NCBI GenBank assembly: GCA_964519995.1
Contig: CAZFLY010000001.1
Location: forward strand, 121,216 to 185,215
Length of the DNA stretch: 64,000 bases
Direction of reading: 5' to 3'
Source of the DNA: CAZFLY01 sp964519995
GTDB lineage: Bacteria; Planctomycetota; Phycisphaerae; Sedimentisphaerales; Anaerobacaceae
The first letter of the stretch is position 1. Each line of letters starts with the position of its first letter. Below are positions 17,449-25,448 of the stretch, one piece after another. The notes beneath the pieces are model-generated. The model was not told the origin of the DNA. It worked only from the letters and a program-made list of their open reading frames with translations, and made no database searches. The position numbers and the translations under genes are program-made.

Positions 17449-17979
17449 GTGACAAGAGATGACCTAATAAAGCTCATCAAGGAAACGGCATACTTGGAAG
17501 GTGACTTTGTCCTTCGCAGCGGCAAGCGAAGTAAATACTATCTTGATAAATATCTGTTTGAGACCTGCCCGGATATTCTTAGGGCGCTCGGTGAGGAATT
17601 CGCCAGGCACATAACAGAGGATGTTACGTTGATAGCCGGTGCTGAGTTGGGCGGCGTTGCGCTTGCTGCGACAACGGCTATGCAAACAGGCAAGAACTGG
17701 ATAATCGTTCGCAATAGCAAAAAAGGCTACGGCACCGGCAAACTAATCGAGGGCGTGCTGAAACCAAATGATGTAGTACTGCTTGTTGAGGATATTGCTA
17801 CTACCGGCGGACAAGTTTTAGAGGCAGCCAAGGTGATTACTGAGGCTGGGGCCAACGTTAAGAAAATTGTCTGCGTTATCGACCGCCAGCAAGGAGCGCA
17901 GGAGAATATCACCAAAGCAGGTTATAAGTTCGAATCCATTTTCACAAAAGACGACCTCGGAATAAAAGACCAGGATTGA
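17449..17979 (+). CDS. pyrE: Orotate phosphoribosyltransferase
   Basis: Joins orotate to PRPP to give OMP in pyrimidine synthesis. 176 residues starting at a GTG preceded by AAAGGA six bases upstream. The PRPP-binding motif LLVEDIATTGGQVLEA is clear, as are the N-terminal FVLRSGKRSKYYLDK segment that binds orotate and GAELGG. It converges with coaB, 35 bp apart. The preceding REP doublet may act on the purB-pyrE transcript, for example by stabilising or ending the purB part; this is inference. Confidence 0.93.
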   Translation: MTRDDLIKLIKETAYLEGDFVLRSGKRSKYYLDKYLFETCPDILRALGEEFARHITEDVTLIAGAELGGVALAATTAMQTGKNWIIVRNSKKGYGTGKLIEGVLKPNDVVLLVEDIATTGGQVLEAAKVITEAGANVKKIVCVIDRQQGAQENITKAGYKFESIFTKDDLGIKDQD

Positions 17980-18014
17980 TTGTGTGACAGCCTCGAAGCT
18001 CCGTGGGAGAGCCA

Positions 18015-18653
18015 CTATCGCTGGGTTTCTACTAATGAAATGATCTTTTTCGCTATGGTTGACTTGCTTGAGCAAGGCAGTTTCACCCATCGACCATCGC
18101 TGATTTTGATTTGCACTGCTGCTCTTTCGGCACCCACCGCAGTTGGAGTATTAACAATTATTATATCAAGGTTCTTGGCTTTCATTTTCTTTTCGGCGCG
18201 AGTTCGCAGAGCTTTATCCTCGAGCGCAAAACCAACAATAATTCGTGGCCCGTGGCCCGTGCCCCGTGGCTCGTTTTTGTGTATCCCTGCCCATTTAAGG
18301 ATGTCCGGCGTAGGTTTTAATTTTAGGGTCAGAGCTTTGCTGGTTCTTTTGATCTTGTTCTTATAAGCCCGCACCGGCGTATAATCCGCTACGGCCGCTG
18401 CCATAATCAGGCAATCGCATTTTGGAAAAAACTCCTTAACGGCATTAAACATATCCTGCGCACTTTCGACCCCTACAAATTCCATTCCTATCGGCGGTTG
18501 CAAATCAGATGCGCTGATAAGTGTCACCTTATGTCCTGCATCAAACGCCGTATTCGCTAGGGCGTAACCCATCCTGCCACTGCTTGCGTTGGAAATGAAG
18601 CGGACAGGGTCAATATATTCACGCGTACCACCTGCTGTAATTAAAATTTGCAT
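18015..18653 (-). CDS. coaB: Phosphopantothenate-cysteine ligase (CoaB as a separate protein)
   Basis: Second step from phosphopantothenate towards CoA: CTP-dependent joining of cysteine. 212 residues starting MQILITAGGTREYIDPVRFI with NASSGRMGYALA, the opening of the CoaB half of normal CoaBC. AAAVADYTP and VGFALE are present. In most bacteria CoaB is fused behind CoaC; here coaC is a separate upstream gene and the 54 bp between them is a REP doublet. No ribosome binding site is visible before the ATG. The NEPRGTGHGPRIIVG stretch is encoded by a heptanucleotide repeat (18244-18271) and looks like an insertion in a loop. Confidence 0.9.
   Translation of the reverse strand: MQILITAGGTREYIDPVRFISNASSGRMGYALANTAFDAGHKVTLISASDLQPPIGMEFVGVESAQDMFNAVKEFFPKCDCLIMAAAVADYTPVRAYKNKIKRTSKALTLKLKPTPDILKWAGIHKNEPRGTGHGPRIIVGFALEDKALRTRAEKKMKAKNLDIIIVNTPTAVGAERAAVQIKISDGRWVKLPCSSKSTIAKKIISLVETQR
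18244..18271. repeat. Four tandem heptamers within coaB
   Basis: Units CGTGGCC, CGTGGCC, CGTGCCC, CGTGGCT lie head to tail inside the coaB reading frame. The same 7-bp phase occurs in many intergenic arrays of this window; this is the clearest case inside a core enzyme gene. Confidence 0.85.
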
Positions 18654-18673
18654 ATGATTTTTCAGTAGAAAAA

Positions 18674-18730
18674 CCCCACGTGAAACGTGGGGCTAAATAC
18701 TAAATATTTAGCCGGCGGTTTCACCGCCGG
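18674..18730. repeat. REP doublet, copy 2, between coaC and coaB
   Basis: Hairpins CCCCACGT-GAA-ACGTGGGG (18674-18692) and CCGGCGGT-TTC-ACCGCCGG (18712-18730) separated by an AT-rich linker ending TATTTAG. The first hairpin differs from that of copy 1 only in the loop; the second has compensatory changes in its stem. The coaC stop codon lies inside this element. Confidence 0.85.
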
Positions 18731-19310
18731 TTTGCCTTGCTCCATGATTAATCTTCGTTGCAATTTTTTCAATGGCCTTGAAAATATCTCGTGGTTCTGC
18801 CATTCTGCCGATGCCCTCCGCGCCACAGGCAAGCCGACCTTCAACAGGGCCAATCAATTCAAAACCTATTTCTTTTAATCTCTCAATATTGTGCTGCACG
18901 GCCGGATTGTGCCACATATTACTGTTCATAGCGGGAGCCCAAAGCACAGGCTTCGACCAGCAAGCACAGAGCGTTGTGCTGAGCAATTCGTCGCAAATAC
19001 CATTTGCGACTTTGGCGATAATATCAGCAGTTGCAGGTGCCACGACAATGATGTTGGCCCAATCCATCAACGCTATATGGCTGTTTTTGTATTGATCATG
19101 TGTACTCCACAAATCAGTGTAAACCGCAGAACAGGTAACTGCCTCGAAGCTTTTTGGACCAACCAATCGGCACGCGTTTTCTGTCATTACAGTCTTAACC
19201 GCAGCACCGCTACCTGTCAAACTACTGGCTAGTTCAACCGCCTTGTACGCGGCAATTCCACCGCTGACGCCCAGCAATATGTTTAAGCTCTCAAGGTTTC
19301 GTCGTGTCAT
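18708..19310 (-). CDS. coaC: Phosphopantothenoylcysteine decarboxylase (CoaC as a separate protein)
   Basis: FMN enzyme that decarboxylates phosphopantothenoylcysteine in CoA synthesis. 200 residues with LLGVSGGIAAYKA, the catalytic histidine in NSHIALMDWA, the substrate-binding PAMNSNMW and the flap cysteine segment GRLACGAEGIGRMAEP. The last codons (GARQTGGETAG) and the stop are encoded by the REP doublet, so the native C-terminus, or a linker to CoaB, appears to have been replaced. Order gmk-rpoZ-coaC-coaB on one strand matches the common gmk-rpoZ-coaBC operon. Confidence 0.92.
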   Translation of the reverse strand: MTRRNLESLNILLGVSGGIAAYKAVELASSLTGSGAAVKTVMTENACRLVGPKSFEAVTCSAVYTDLWSTHDQYKNSHIALMDWANIIVVAPATADIIAKVANGICDELLSTTLCACWSKPVLWAPAMNSNMWHNPAVQHNIERLKEIGFELIGPVEGRLACGAEGIGRMAEPRDIFKAIEKIATKINHGARQTGGETAG

Positions 19311-19357
19311 AAAAAATATCCGCGCTTACGGACAAACAGGTAATCAAGATTGTTGCC

Positions 19358-19582
19358 TTAGTCTTTTTGCGACGCAGCATTGTTAGGTGCACCTTCGACG
19401 GTTATCTTGTCCTGCAGAATTTCTTGGACTACGATTTCAAGCATTGTTTTTCCCTCGACATTCTCGATCAGCGGCCGAGAGCCTTGCAGCAGTTCAGTCA
19501 TTCGCCGTTGAACAAGCGCCGTTAATTTGAATTTTCCGCCCACTTTGTTGACCAATTCTTCACTCTTGAGTTCATCCAACAT
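19358..19582 (-). CDS. rpoZ: RNA polymerase omega subunit
   Basis: 74-residue small subunit that helps assemble RNA polymerase around beta-prime. The segment GGKFKLTALVQRRMTELLQG corresponds to the conserved helix (usually FELVxxAAKRARQL), followed by a PLI turn and TMLEIVVQEILQDKI, the usual AIxEIxxGKI end. Its place directly downstream of gmk (sharing the stop/start region at 19582) and before coaC is the standard operon position and is strong support for such a short protein. Confidence 0.87.
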   Translation of the reverse strand: MLDELKSEELVNKVGGKFKLTALVQRRMTELLQGSRPLIENVEGKTMLEIVVQEILQDKITVEGAPNNAASQKD

Positions 19583-20199
19583 TACTTATCTCCAAAGTCT
19601 GCCCTGGTGTATTCACTATTTTCGCGTAACACGGGTCCCTGAATAATCTGTACTAATTCATTTATGGCTTGCTCAAGATTGTCGTTTATAACCATATTAT
19701 CATAATATTGCCATGCAGCAGCTATCTCACTGCTTGCTCCGTCCAATCGTTCTTCGGCGGTCTGCGTATCATCCCTGCCCCTGCGGTTCATACGATCGGC
19801 AAGGGTCTTTGCGCTCGGTGGTAAAATAAAGATCATCATAGCATCTGGGTAAAGTGCCTTTGCCTGTTTGGCGCCCTGCACATCGATTTCCAAAATTACG
19901 GTCTTACCAGCATGCAGGGCTTCTTCAACTTTATCCTTTGGAGTTCCATAAAGATGTCCAAAGACTTCCGCGTGTTCGATAAATGAGCCCTTTTCGAGCC
20001 GTTCCTGAAAGTCTTGCTCTGATATAAACCAATAGTCTTTTCCGTGAGTCTCGCCCGGACCTCCTGGCCGGGTCGTAGCGGAAATGCTAAGATAAATATT
20101 GCTCAGCCGTCTTGCAACTCCCTTACATACCGTGCTCTTGCCTACGCCGGAAGGTCCGCTCACTATTACAACTTTACCTTGTTGTGGGCTGCTTTGCAT
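19582..20199 (-). CDS. gmk: Guanylate kinase
   Basis: Phosphorylates GMP to GDP. 205 residues with P-loop SGPSGVGKST at 15-24, the GMP-binding RPGGPGETHGKDYWF segment, and VILEIDVQGAKQ. It begins 42 bp downstream of yicC and touches rpoZ, forming the yicC-gmk-rpoZ-coaC-coaB run seen in many bacteria. Confidence 0.96.
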   Translation of the reverse strand: MQSSPQQGKVVIVSGPSGVGKSTVCKGVARRLSNIYLSISATTRPGGPGETHGKDYWFISEQDFQERLEKGSFIEHAEVFGHLYGTPKDKVEEALHAGKTVILEIDVQGAKQAKALYPDAMMIFILPPSAKTLADRMNRRGRDDTQTAEERLDGASSEIAAAWQYYDNMVINDNLEQAINELVQIIQGPVLRENSEYTRADFGDK

Positions 20200-20241
20200 G
20201 TTTGGCCTTGCCTAAAATATGCGGGGTTAGCTCGGTGGTTT

Positions 20242-21126
20242 CTACTCTATATTCTGAATCTGTTCTTTGAGCCGGTCTATTCGGCATTTGATGTCTACCA
20301 CGCAACGGCTGATCTCGGTATCTGAGGCTTTACTGGCGATTGTGTTGGCTTCTCTGAGCATCTCCTGACTTATAAAATCCAGCTTTCTCCCGGCCTGTTC
20401 ATTCGTCCGGCAACTCTGGTCAAACTGTTGCAGATGGGAATCCAGCCGCGCAATCTCCTCGGATATATCCGATTTGTCAGCTAAAATTGCCACTTCTCTG
20501 GCAAGCGTCTCTTCATCCAGTTTTAGTTTCGCCTCTGATAGCAGCTCATTTACTCTTCTCTTTAATCTCTGTGCGTATTCCTGTAGGACTGTCTGGCTGC
20601 GAGCACGTATCTGCTCCAGATAGCCCTTCATTGCCTCACGCTGGTTTTTCAGGTCAGCTTCCAGGAATTGTCCTTCTGCGGCACGCATTTGCTTGAGCTT
20701 GTCTATTGCCTCTTGAGTAATATTCAAAGCTACGGTCTTAATCTGTTTGGCAGTCTCTTCGTCCGGCAATGTTGGCCGAACCATACCCGGCAGGTTCAGT
20801 AAGCTGCCGATATCAATTGTGCCATCAATATCCGTGCTGGAACCAATCCGCCTCAATTTCTTTATGACTGTCTGCAATGCTGTTTCATCGATATCAAAAA
20901 GCGTATTGGCAGATACCCCTTTTAACCTTAGCACATAATTGATTGTCCCTCTTGAAAGATTCTGTCGCAGTAATCTTTCAATATCCTCTTCCAAAAACAA
21001 CACAACATCCGGCAGTCGGATTATGGCCTTAAGATAACGGTTGTTGACTGATTTAATCTCAACGGCGTAAATAACGCCGTTGACTTCACCTTCCGCTTCG
21101 CCATAACCAGTCATGCTGTTTATCAT
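20242..21126 (-). CDS. yicC: YicC/YloC-family endoribonuclease
   Basis: 294 residues beginning INSMTGYGEAEGE, the hallmark of the family, with EIKSVNNRYLK following and the C-terminal region GRKLDFISQEMLREANTIAS and KASDTEI. E. coli YicC is an endoribonuclease acting on RNA; the physiological role here is unknown. It is directly upstream of gmk as in many genomes. Confidence 0.94.
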   Translation of the reverse strand: MINSMTGYGEAEGEVNGVIYAVEIKSVNNRYLKAIIRLPDVVLFLEEDIERLLRQNLSRGTINYVLRLKGVSANTLFDIDETALQTVIKKLRRIGSSTDIDGTIDIGSLLNLPGMVRPTLPDEETAKQIKTVALNITQEAIDKLKQMRAAEGQFLEADLKNQREAMKGYLEQIRARSQTVLQEYAQRLKRRVNELLSEAKLKLDEETLAREVAILADKSDISEEIARLDSHLQQFDQSCRTNEQAGRKLDFISQEMLREANTIASKASDTEISRCVVDIKCRIDRLKEQIQNIE

Positions 21127-21219
21127 AGTACCGCACTTTCAAGTTAAATATAAGTGTAGCTCTGTAGATGACGGGACTCGGATCAAGTTCAACACTGTTT
21201 ATCAAAAAGGCGCTGTCCC

Positions 21220-21636
21220 TTAGCCGCCAAGCAAATTTGCATCAGTATCTTCTTCAATATCGCCGATTGGGGTTTCACTATCAGGAACCGGGGTCTGTGT
21301 TTCATCACTTGGTGGTAACTGTGTTTCGGCCGGCTGTGTCTGTGGAACCGGCGGACCCACATCATAGTCACTGATGCTTGGTCGATAGAATTTCGCCATC
21401 AACACCGCCAATGTAAGAAAAATGCCGACCAAGACTATCGTAATCCAGGTAAGGAAGTCTCCGGTTTTGGAACCTAGGATGTTACTGGCCATACCGCCGC
21501 CGAACGCTGCACTCAAACCGCCACCTCTACCTTTTTGGATCAAAATAATGAGAATCAGAGCTACCGAGCAAAAAATAAAGAGCACGGCAACTACTTTCAT
21601 AATAAAGCCTACTGCTAATAAAGGTAAAAAAATCAT
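21220..21636 (-). CDS. secG: Preprotein translocase subunit SecG
   Basis: Two-helix accessory subunit of the SecYEG channel. 138 residues: membrane helix, the conserved cytoplasmic loop LIQKGRGGGLSAAFGGG, then a second helix ITIVLVGIFLTLAVLMAKF. The long Pro/Thr/Glu-rich C-terminal tail (about 55 residues) is an extension beyond the usual length. The ATG at 21636 has GGGTGA nearby; an internal ATG at 21600 (MKVVAVLFIF) is the alternative start. It is 110 bp downstream of tpiA, a frequent pairing. Confidence 0.9.
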   Translation of the reverse strand: MIFLPLLAVGFIMKVVAVLFIFCSVALILIILIQKGRGGGLSAAFGGGMASNILGSKTGDFLTWITIVLVGIFLTLAVLMAKFYRPSISDYDVGPPVPQTQPAETQLPPSDETQTPVPDSETPIGDIEEDTDANLLGG

Positions 21637-21653
21637 ACCGTCACCCTGAAAAA

Positions 21654-21688
21654 GAATTGAAAACTTAAAGCTAAAAGCGAAACAGCTC
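21654..21688. repeat. Heptamer-phased array between secG and tpiA
   Basis: Five consecutive 7-base units: GAATTGA, AAACTTA, AAGCTAA, AAGCGAA, ACAGCTC. Units differ, but keep a common 7-bp spacing of the purine-rich pattern. One of a series of such arrays in this window. Confidence 0.6.
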
Positions 21689-21746
21689 TGTAATCAAAAA
21701 CATTGCCGCAATATTCTGAGTTTGCTCAATTTCAACTTTTCCATAT

Positions 21747-22508
21747 TTACGCAGCCGAGCGGATTATTGCAAGAAAATCATCTGCATTCAAGCTCGCCCC
21801 GCCGACCAGCAGGCCATCTACGTCAGGCTGGCTCATAAGCTCCGCCGAGTTACCGGGCGTTACTGAACCACCATAGAGAATGCGCGTTTCTTCGGCCAGC
21901 TCGCTATCGTACATCTCGGCCAACAATTTACGCACAATGTCATGCACTTCTTGCGCCTGCTGTGATGTTGCGGTTCGTCCAGTTCCGATTGCCCAGACCG
22001 GTTCGTATGCTATTGTTACTGCGGAGACCTTTTCTGTACTCAAACCGGCCAGGCCGTTCTTGAGCTGTCGGGTTACTACCTCTTCGGTTTTGGACGCGTC
22101 CCGCTCTGACAGCAACTCACCCACGCACAATATCGGCAGAAGACCACCACTAATAGAAGCAGCGACTTTCTTGTTGATTAGTTCATCAGTTTCACCGATC
22201 ACATGTCGGCGTTCCGAATGTCCGCATAAAGTGTAAATGCAGCCAATGTCTTTTAGCATGGACGCGCTTATCTCGCCAGTAAAGGCGCCTTTGGGCTCAA
22301 AGTAAACATCTTGAGCCCCCACCGCAATGTTAGAGGCGCTGACGGCTTGAGCAACAGAGTGTAAGTAAACAAAAGGCGGAAAAACCGCTACTGTTATGTT
22401 GTGGCCCACCAATTCCGATGAATCAGAGGCTACGCGCCTGGCAAGATTCACGCTGGTGTGAGTGTCGGTATTCATCTTCCAGTTGCCGGCCACGAATGGT
22501 TTTCTCAT
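21747..22508 (-). CDS. tpiA: Triosephosphate isomerase
   Basis: Interconverts dihydroxyacetone phosphate and glyceraldehyde 3-phosphate. 253 residues starting MRKPFVAGNWKMN (catalytic Lys), LCGHSERR (catalytic His), AYEPVWAIGTGRTA (catalytic Glu) and the phosphate-binding YGGSVTPGN and DGLLVGGASL. Full length. Between pheA and secG on the minus strand. Confidence 0.96.
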   Translation of the reverse strand: MRKPFVAGNWKMNTDTHTSVNLARRVASDSSELVGHNITVAVFPPFVYLHSVAQAVSASNIAVGAQDVYFEPKGAFTGEISASMLKDIGCIYTLCGHSERRHVIGETDELINKKVAASISGGLLPILCVGELLSERDASKTEEVVTRQLKNGLAGLSTEKVSAVTIAYEPVWAIGTGRTATSQQAQEVHDIVRKLLAEMYDSELAEETRILYGGSVTPGNSAELMSQPDVDGLLVGGASLNADDFLAIIRSAA

Positions 22509-22524
22509 TATAGTCTCCCGATCA

Positions 22525-22580
22525 TAGTTCTTCGTTCATTGTTCGTCGACGAACAACAAACAGAGAACTACGAGATAGAT
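22525..22580. repeat. Heptamer-phased palindrome between tpiA and pheA
   Basis: Reads in 7-base steps TAGTTCT, TCGTTCA, TTGTTCG, TCGACGA, ACAACAA, ACAGAGA, ACTACGA, GATAGAT. The two halves are inverted copies, centred on the 18-bp perfect palindrome TTGTTCGTCGACGAACAA (22539-22556). It can form a long hairpin in the pheA-tpiA transcript. Confidence 0.75.
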
Positions 22581-23650
22581 TAAAGCAGTTCTGTCGCCCG
22601 AGGAAAACTACCAAGCATCGAAAGTTGCAGGCAATGTTTGCCTGCCTCTTCCAAACCCTTTATGACGTGTTTATCAATTCGATGTCCAATAAAATCCACG
22701 AAGAAATAGTATTCCCACTGTCTTTTTCTGCTGGGCCTGGATTCTATATTTGTCAGGTTTATGTTGTACTTTTTGAAGACTTCGAGTACATCGGCCAGCG
22801 CACCAGCCTTATGAGCGGTGCTGAACATTATGGCAGTTTTATCTTCGCCAGTTGGTTTGGCGTCTTCACGGCTGACTACCAAGAATCTTGTTATGTTATT
22901 GGTTATGTCCTCGATATTTTCGCAAATGATTTTCAGGCCGTATAACTCTGCGGCGATCCTGGAACCGATTGCTGCGGCACTCGGTTCTTCAGTGGCCATT
23001 TGTGCCGCCTTAGCGGTTGAGGCCACAGCAATGGTCTGTGCATCTTTGAACGTAGCACTGAGCCAATTCCGGCACTGAGCAAAGACTTCCGGCTTGGAGT
23101 AAATCTTTTCGATCTTTTCCAATGGGCAGTTTGCCAAAAGGTTGTGATGGATCGCCATCAGCACCTCGGCACAGACATTCACGTTAGAATCAATTAAGGC
23201 ATCGAGCGTTTCTATTACGCCGCCACCCATTGTATTTTCAACCGGAACAAGTCCCAAATCGCAGTGCCCTTTACTGACTTCGTTAAAGATGCTTTTGATG
23301 TCGGCTAACGGCTCGTATTCAACACTTTGTCCGAACTTGAGCATGGCTGCGGTGTGGCTGAAGCTGCCCTGCGGACCAAGATAGCCTATTCGCAAAGGTC
23401 TCTCCAGAACAAATGAGCCACTCATTAGCTCACGCCAGATTGCTACCATAGTCCTGTTTAATAATGGACCTGTATTGACCTGGATGATCTTTTCAAGAAC
23501 CTGCTTTTCGCGGTCCGGCGCATAGACAGGCTTGTCCGTCTCGTTCTTTAGTTTACCGATCTCGACAACAACACGCGCACGCTCATTAAGAAGCTGCACA
23601 AGTTGAGAATCGAGTTCGTCTATCCGCTTTCTAAGTTCTTCAAGGGACAT
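22580..23650 (-). CDS. pheA: Bifunctional chorismate mutase / prephenate dehydratase
   Basis: Two steps of phenylalanine synthesis. From the ATG at 23650 (MSLEELRKRIDELDSQL) there are 356 residues: chorismate mutase domain (about 1-85, with LLNERARVVVEIGKLK), prephenate dehydratase domain (about 95-270, GYLGPQGSFSHTAA, NTMGGGVIETLDAL, and TRFLVVSRE for the TRF catalytic motif) and a C-terminal ACT domain (NLTNIESRPSRKRQWEYYFF) for phenylalanine feedback. The frame is open 17 codons further (to 23701) but that part is Trp/Phe-rich and not family-like. There is no strong ribosome binding site for either start. Confidence 0.93.
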   Translation of the reverse strand: MSLEELRKRIDELDSQLVQLLNERARVVVEIGKLKNETDKPVYAPDREKQVLEKIIQVNTGPLLNRTMVAIWRELMSGSFVLERPLRIGYLGPQGSFSHTAAMLKFGQSVEYEPLADIKSIFNEVSKGHCDLGLVPVENTMGGGVIETLDALIDSNVNVCAEVLMAIHHNLLANCPLEKIEKIYSKPEVFAQCRNWLSATFKDAQTIAVASTAKAAQMATEEPSAAAIGSRIAAELYGLKIICENIEDITNNITRFLVVSREDAKPTGEDKTAIMFSTAHKAGALADVLEVFKKYNINLTNIESRPSRKRQWEYYFFVDFIGHRIDKHVIKGLEEAGKHCLQLSMLGSFPRATELL

Positions 23651-23863
23651 TCTTGAAAACAACCAAACAAACCAAGCCAAAAACACCCATGGCACATCCA
23701 AGAGGCCTCATTGTGCATACCATGTCTCTGGCTGCTCGGTCTTGCACGCTACCAACAGATTTAGTCATTTTTTATAAAAGCGTTTTTGTTTAACAGAATT
23801 TTGCCCTTGCGTCAATGAATTTCGGCACTTAGATAGAATATTTGGGCATTAAGGCCGGTAAAA

Positions 23864-24403
23864 ATGGGAGAAACACCAAGATATACGATTTTCAAAACCA
23901 GATGGGGCTACTTTGGCCTGGCGGGTACTGAAATTGCTCTTTATCGAAGCTGTCTACCAGGATTGGGATTCGACGAAGTCACAGCATCCATCTTGAACAG
24001 AATCAAGGTCAGCAACGAAGTTACTGCCAAGTATGATAAAGGCTTTTTCAGGCCTCTTCAGGAAAAAATAGCTGCGTATTTTGAAGGTGCTTGTATAGAG
24101 TTTGACATAAATATGCCGGTTGCTTTGAATGGCCTTAGTGATTTTGCTTGCTCGGTTCTGACAGCCTGCAGATATATCATATTCGGCCAAACAATAAGCT
24201 ATTCTGCATTGGCAAGCAAGTTGGGCCGAACGCATGCCGCCAGAGCCGTAGGCAATGCACTGGCGGCAAATCCACTGCCGCTTATCATTCCTTGCCATCG
24301 GGTGATCCGCAGCGATGGAAAGCTCGGCGGATTTTCTGCGCCAGGTGCAACATATCTCAAGAGAAAGATGCTGTCACTTGAGCAGGCCACATTAAGAAAT
24401 TGA
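23864..24403 (+). CDS. ogt: Methylated-DNA-protein-cysteine S-methyltransferase
   Basis: Repairs O6-methylguanine by transfer to its own cysteine. 179 residues; the C-terminal domain has SYSALASKLGRTHAARAVGN (wing/helix-turn-helix) and LIIPCHRVIRSDGKLGGFS, the active-site PCHR. The N-terminal domain is divergent. No Ada-type AraC domain is present. Stand-alone gene, divergent from pheA. Confidence 0.93.
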   Translation: MGETPRYTIFKTRWGYFGLAGTEIALYRSCLPGLGFDEVTASILNRIKVSNEVTAKYDKGFFRPLQEKIAAYFEGACIEFDINMPVALNGLSDFACSVLTACRYIIFGQTISYSALASKLGRTHAARAVGNALAANPLPLIIPCHRVIRSDGKLGGFSAPGATYLKRKMLSLEQATLRN

Positions 24404-24519
24404 CCTTTTGTTTCTGGTCTTGGAACAGAGATTTCATTTGACATTTACCACGAAATTACATATCAACGAGATTCGTACAATAATGAAGTGTTTTATGCAA
24501 GCTCTGGAAGGAGACCAAG

Positions 24520-25290
24520 ATGCGCACAGTAACTATCACATTCTTCACGATGACGATTTGTTTGCTTGTAGTCGGCTGCGGAACCCTCGGCAGCAAATCA
24601 GAAGGTACTGAGGAGATTGAAGCCGCTGCCAAACCTAAACCGGTTTTTGAGACGAAGATTGATATTATGTTAGAAATGGAAAAGAAGGAAGCAGCCAAGG
24701 CTCCCACTGGCAGAACAGGACCATATACAATTGACACTCGTTGGATGGGTAATGATGGATTCGTGGTCAATTGGTTAATCGTCGGGCCATTTCCAAATCC
24801 AGGCGAAAGACCTGATAACCAAGGCTACGATACCGATTACCTTAAGGACTTTGGCGGCGAAATAGGCCATATCCCGGCTGCCGATATGGAAATAGCAAAG
24901 CCGGATGGCACTATTGTGAAATGGCAGCCATATAAGTCACCAGGCCCTACAATAGATTTCTTTATGGTCGGTCCCCTTGCTCTGGATTATAGCCAAGAGG
25001 ATGTCCTGACTTATTCAGCGTGCTGGCTGGAATGTGAAGAGGATGTTGATGTTGAGATAAGGGTCGGCTCTGATGACGGCTACAAACTGTGGCTCGATCA
25101 CAAGCTACTTGGCGCGGAGCACGTTTACCGGGCATGTGAAATTGACTCGGAAAGCTATCCTGTCAAACTGACAAAGGGAATGCATCTTCTGCTTATTAAG
25201 GTTGATCAGGACTGGGGAGATTATCAGTTCATAATGCGCGTGGTATTACCTGATGGAAAAGCTGCGCCGGGCGTTAGGGTTTGGAATTGA
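24520..25290 (+). CDS. Lipoprotein with a PA14-like beta domain
   Basis: 256 residues with a lipoprotein signal peptide; lipobox LVVGC with Cys at about residue 20. After a charged linker, the body has VNWLIVGPFPNPGERPDNQG near the front and a later segment VEIRVGSDDGYKLWLDHKLL, typical of PA14/GLEYA-like carbohydrate-binding folds. Similar proteins are common among exported proteins of Planctomycetota. It is predicted to sit in the outer membrane or periplasm. No partner genes are evident; it converges with the sigma/anti-sigma pair, with a terminator between. Confidence 0.7.
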   Translation: MRTVTITFFTMTICLLVVGCGTLGSKSEGTEEIEAAAKPKPVFETKIDIMLEMEKKEAAKAPTGRTGPYTIDTRWMGNDGFVVNWLIVGPFPNPGERPDNQGYDTDYLKDFGGEIGHIPAADMEIAKPDGTIVKWQPYKSPGPTIDFFMVGPLALDYSQEDVLTYSACWLECEEDVDVEIRVGSDDGYKLWLDHKLLGAEHVYRACEIDSESYPVKLTKGMHLLLIKVDQDWGDYQFIMRVVLPDGKAAPGVRVWN

Positions 25291-25353
25291 TAGACTGAAG
25301 CCTAATCAAAAGAATTCGGATATCCAAACCCGCAGTTTCGCCACCGAAACTAA

Positions 25354-25381
25354 CAAAAAAGCCGAGCTTAAAACCCGGCTT
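25354..25381 (-). terminator. Rho-independent terminator of the sigma/anti-sigma operon
   Basis: On the minus strand AAGCCGGG, a seven-base loop, and CTCGGCTT form an eight-pair stem (one G-T pair) followed by six T residues. It lies 68 bp beyond the anti-sigma stop codon, in the expected position. Confidence 0.75.
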
Positions 25382-25448
25382 ATGTAATAAACACTATTTT
25401 TTCTAAGCACATCCAACTACAGCGCGACTTCGCCCTCGCCGGACGAGC

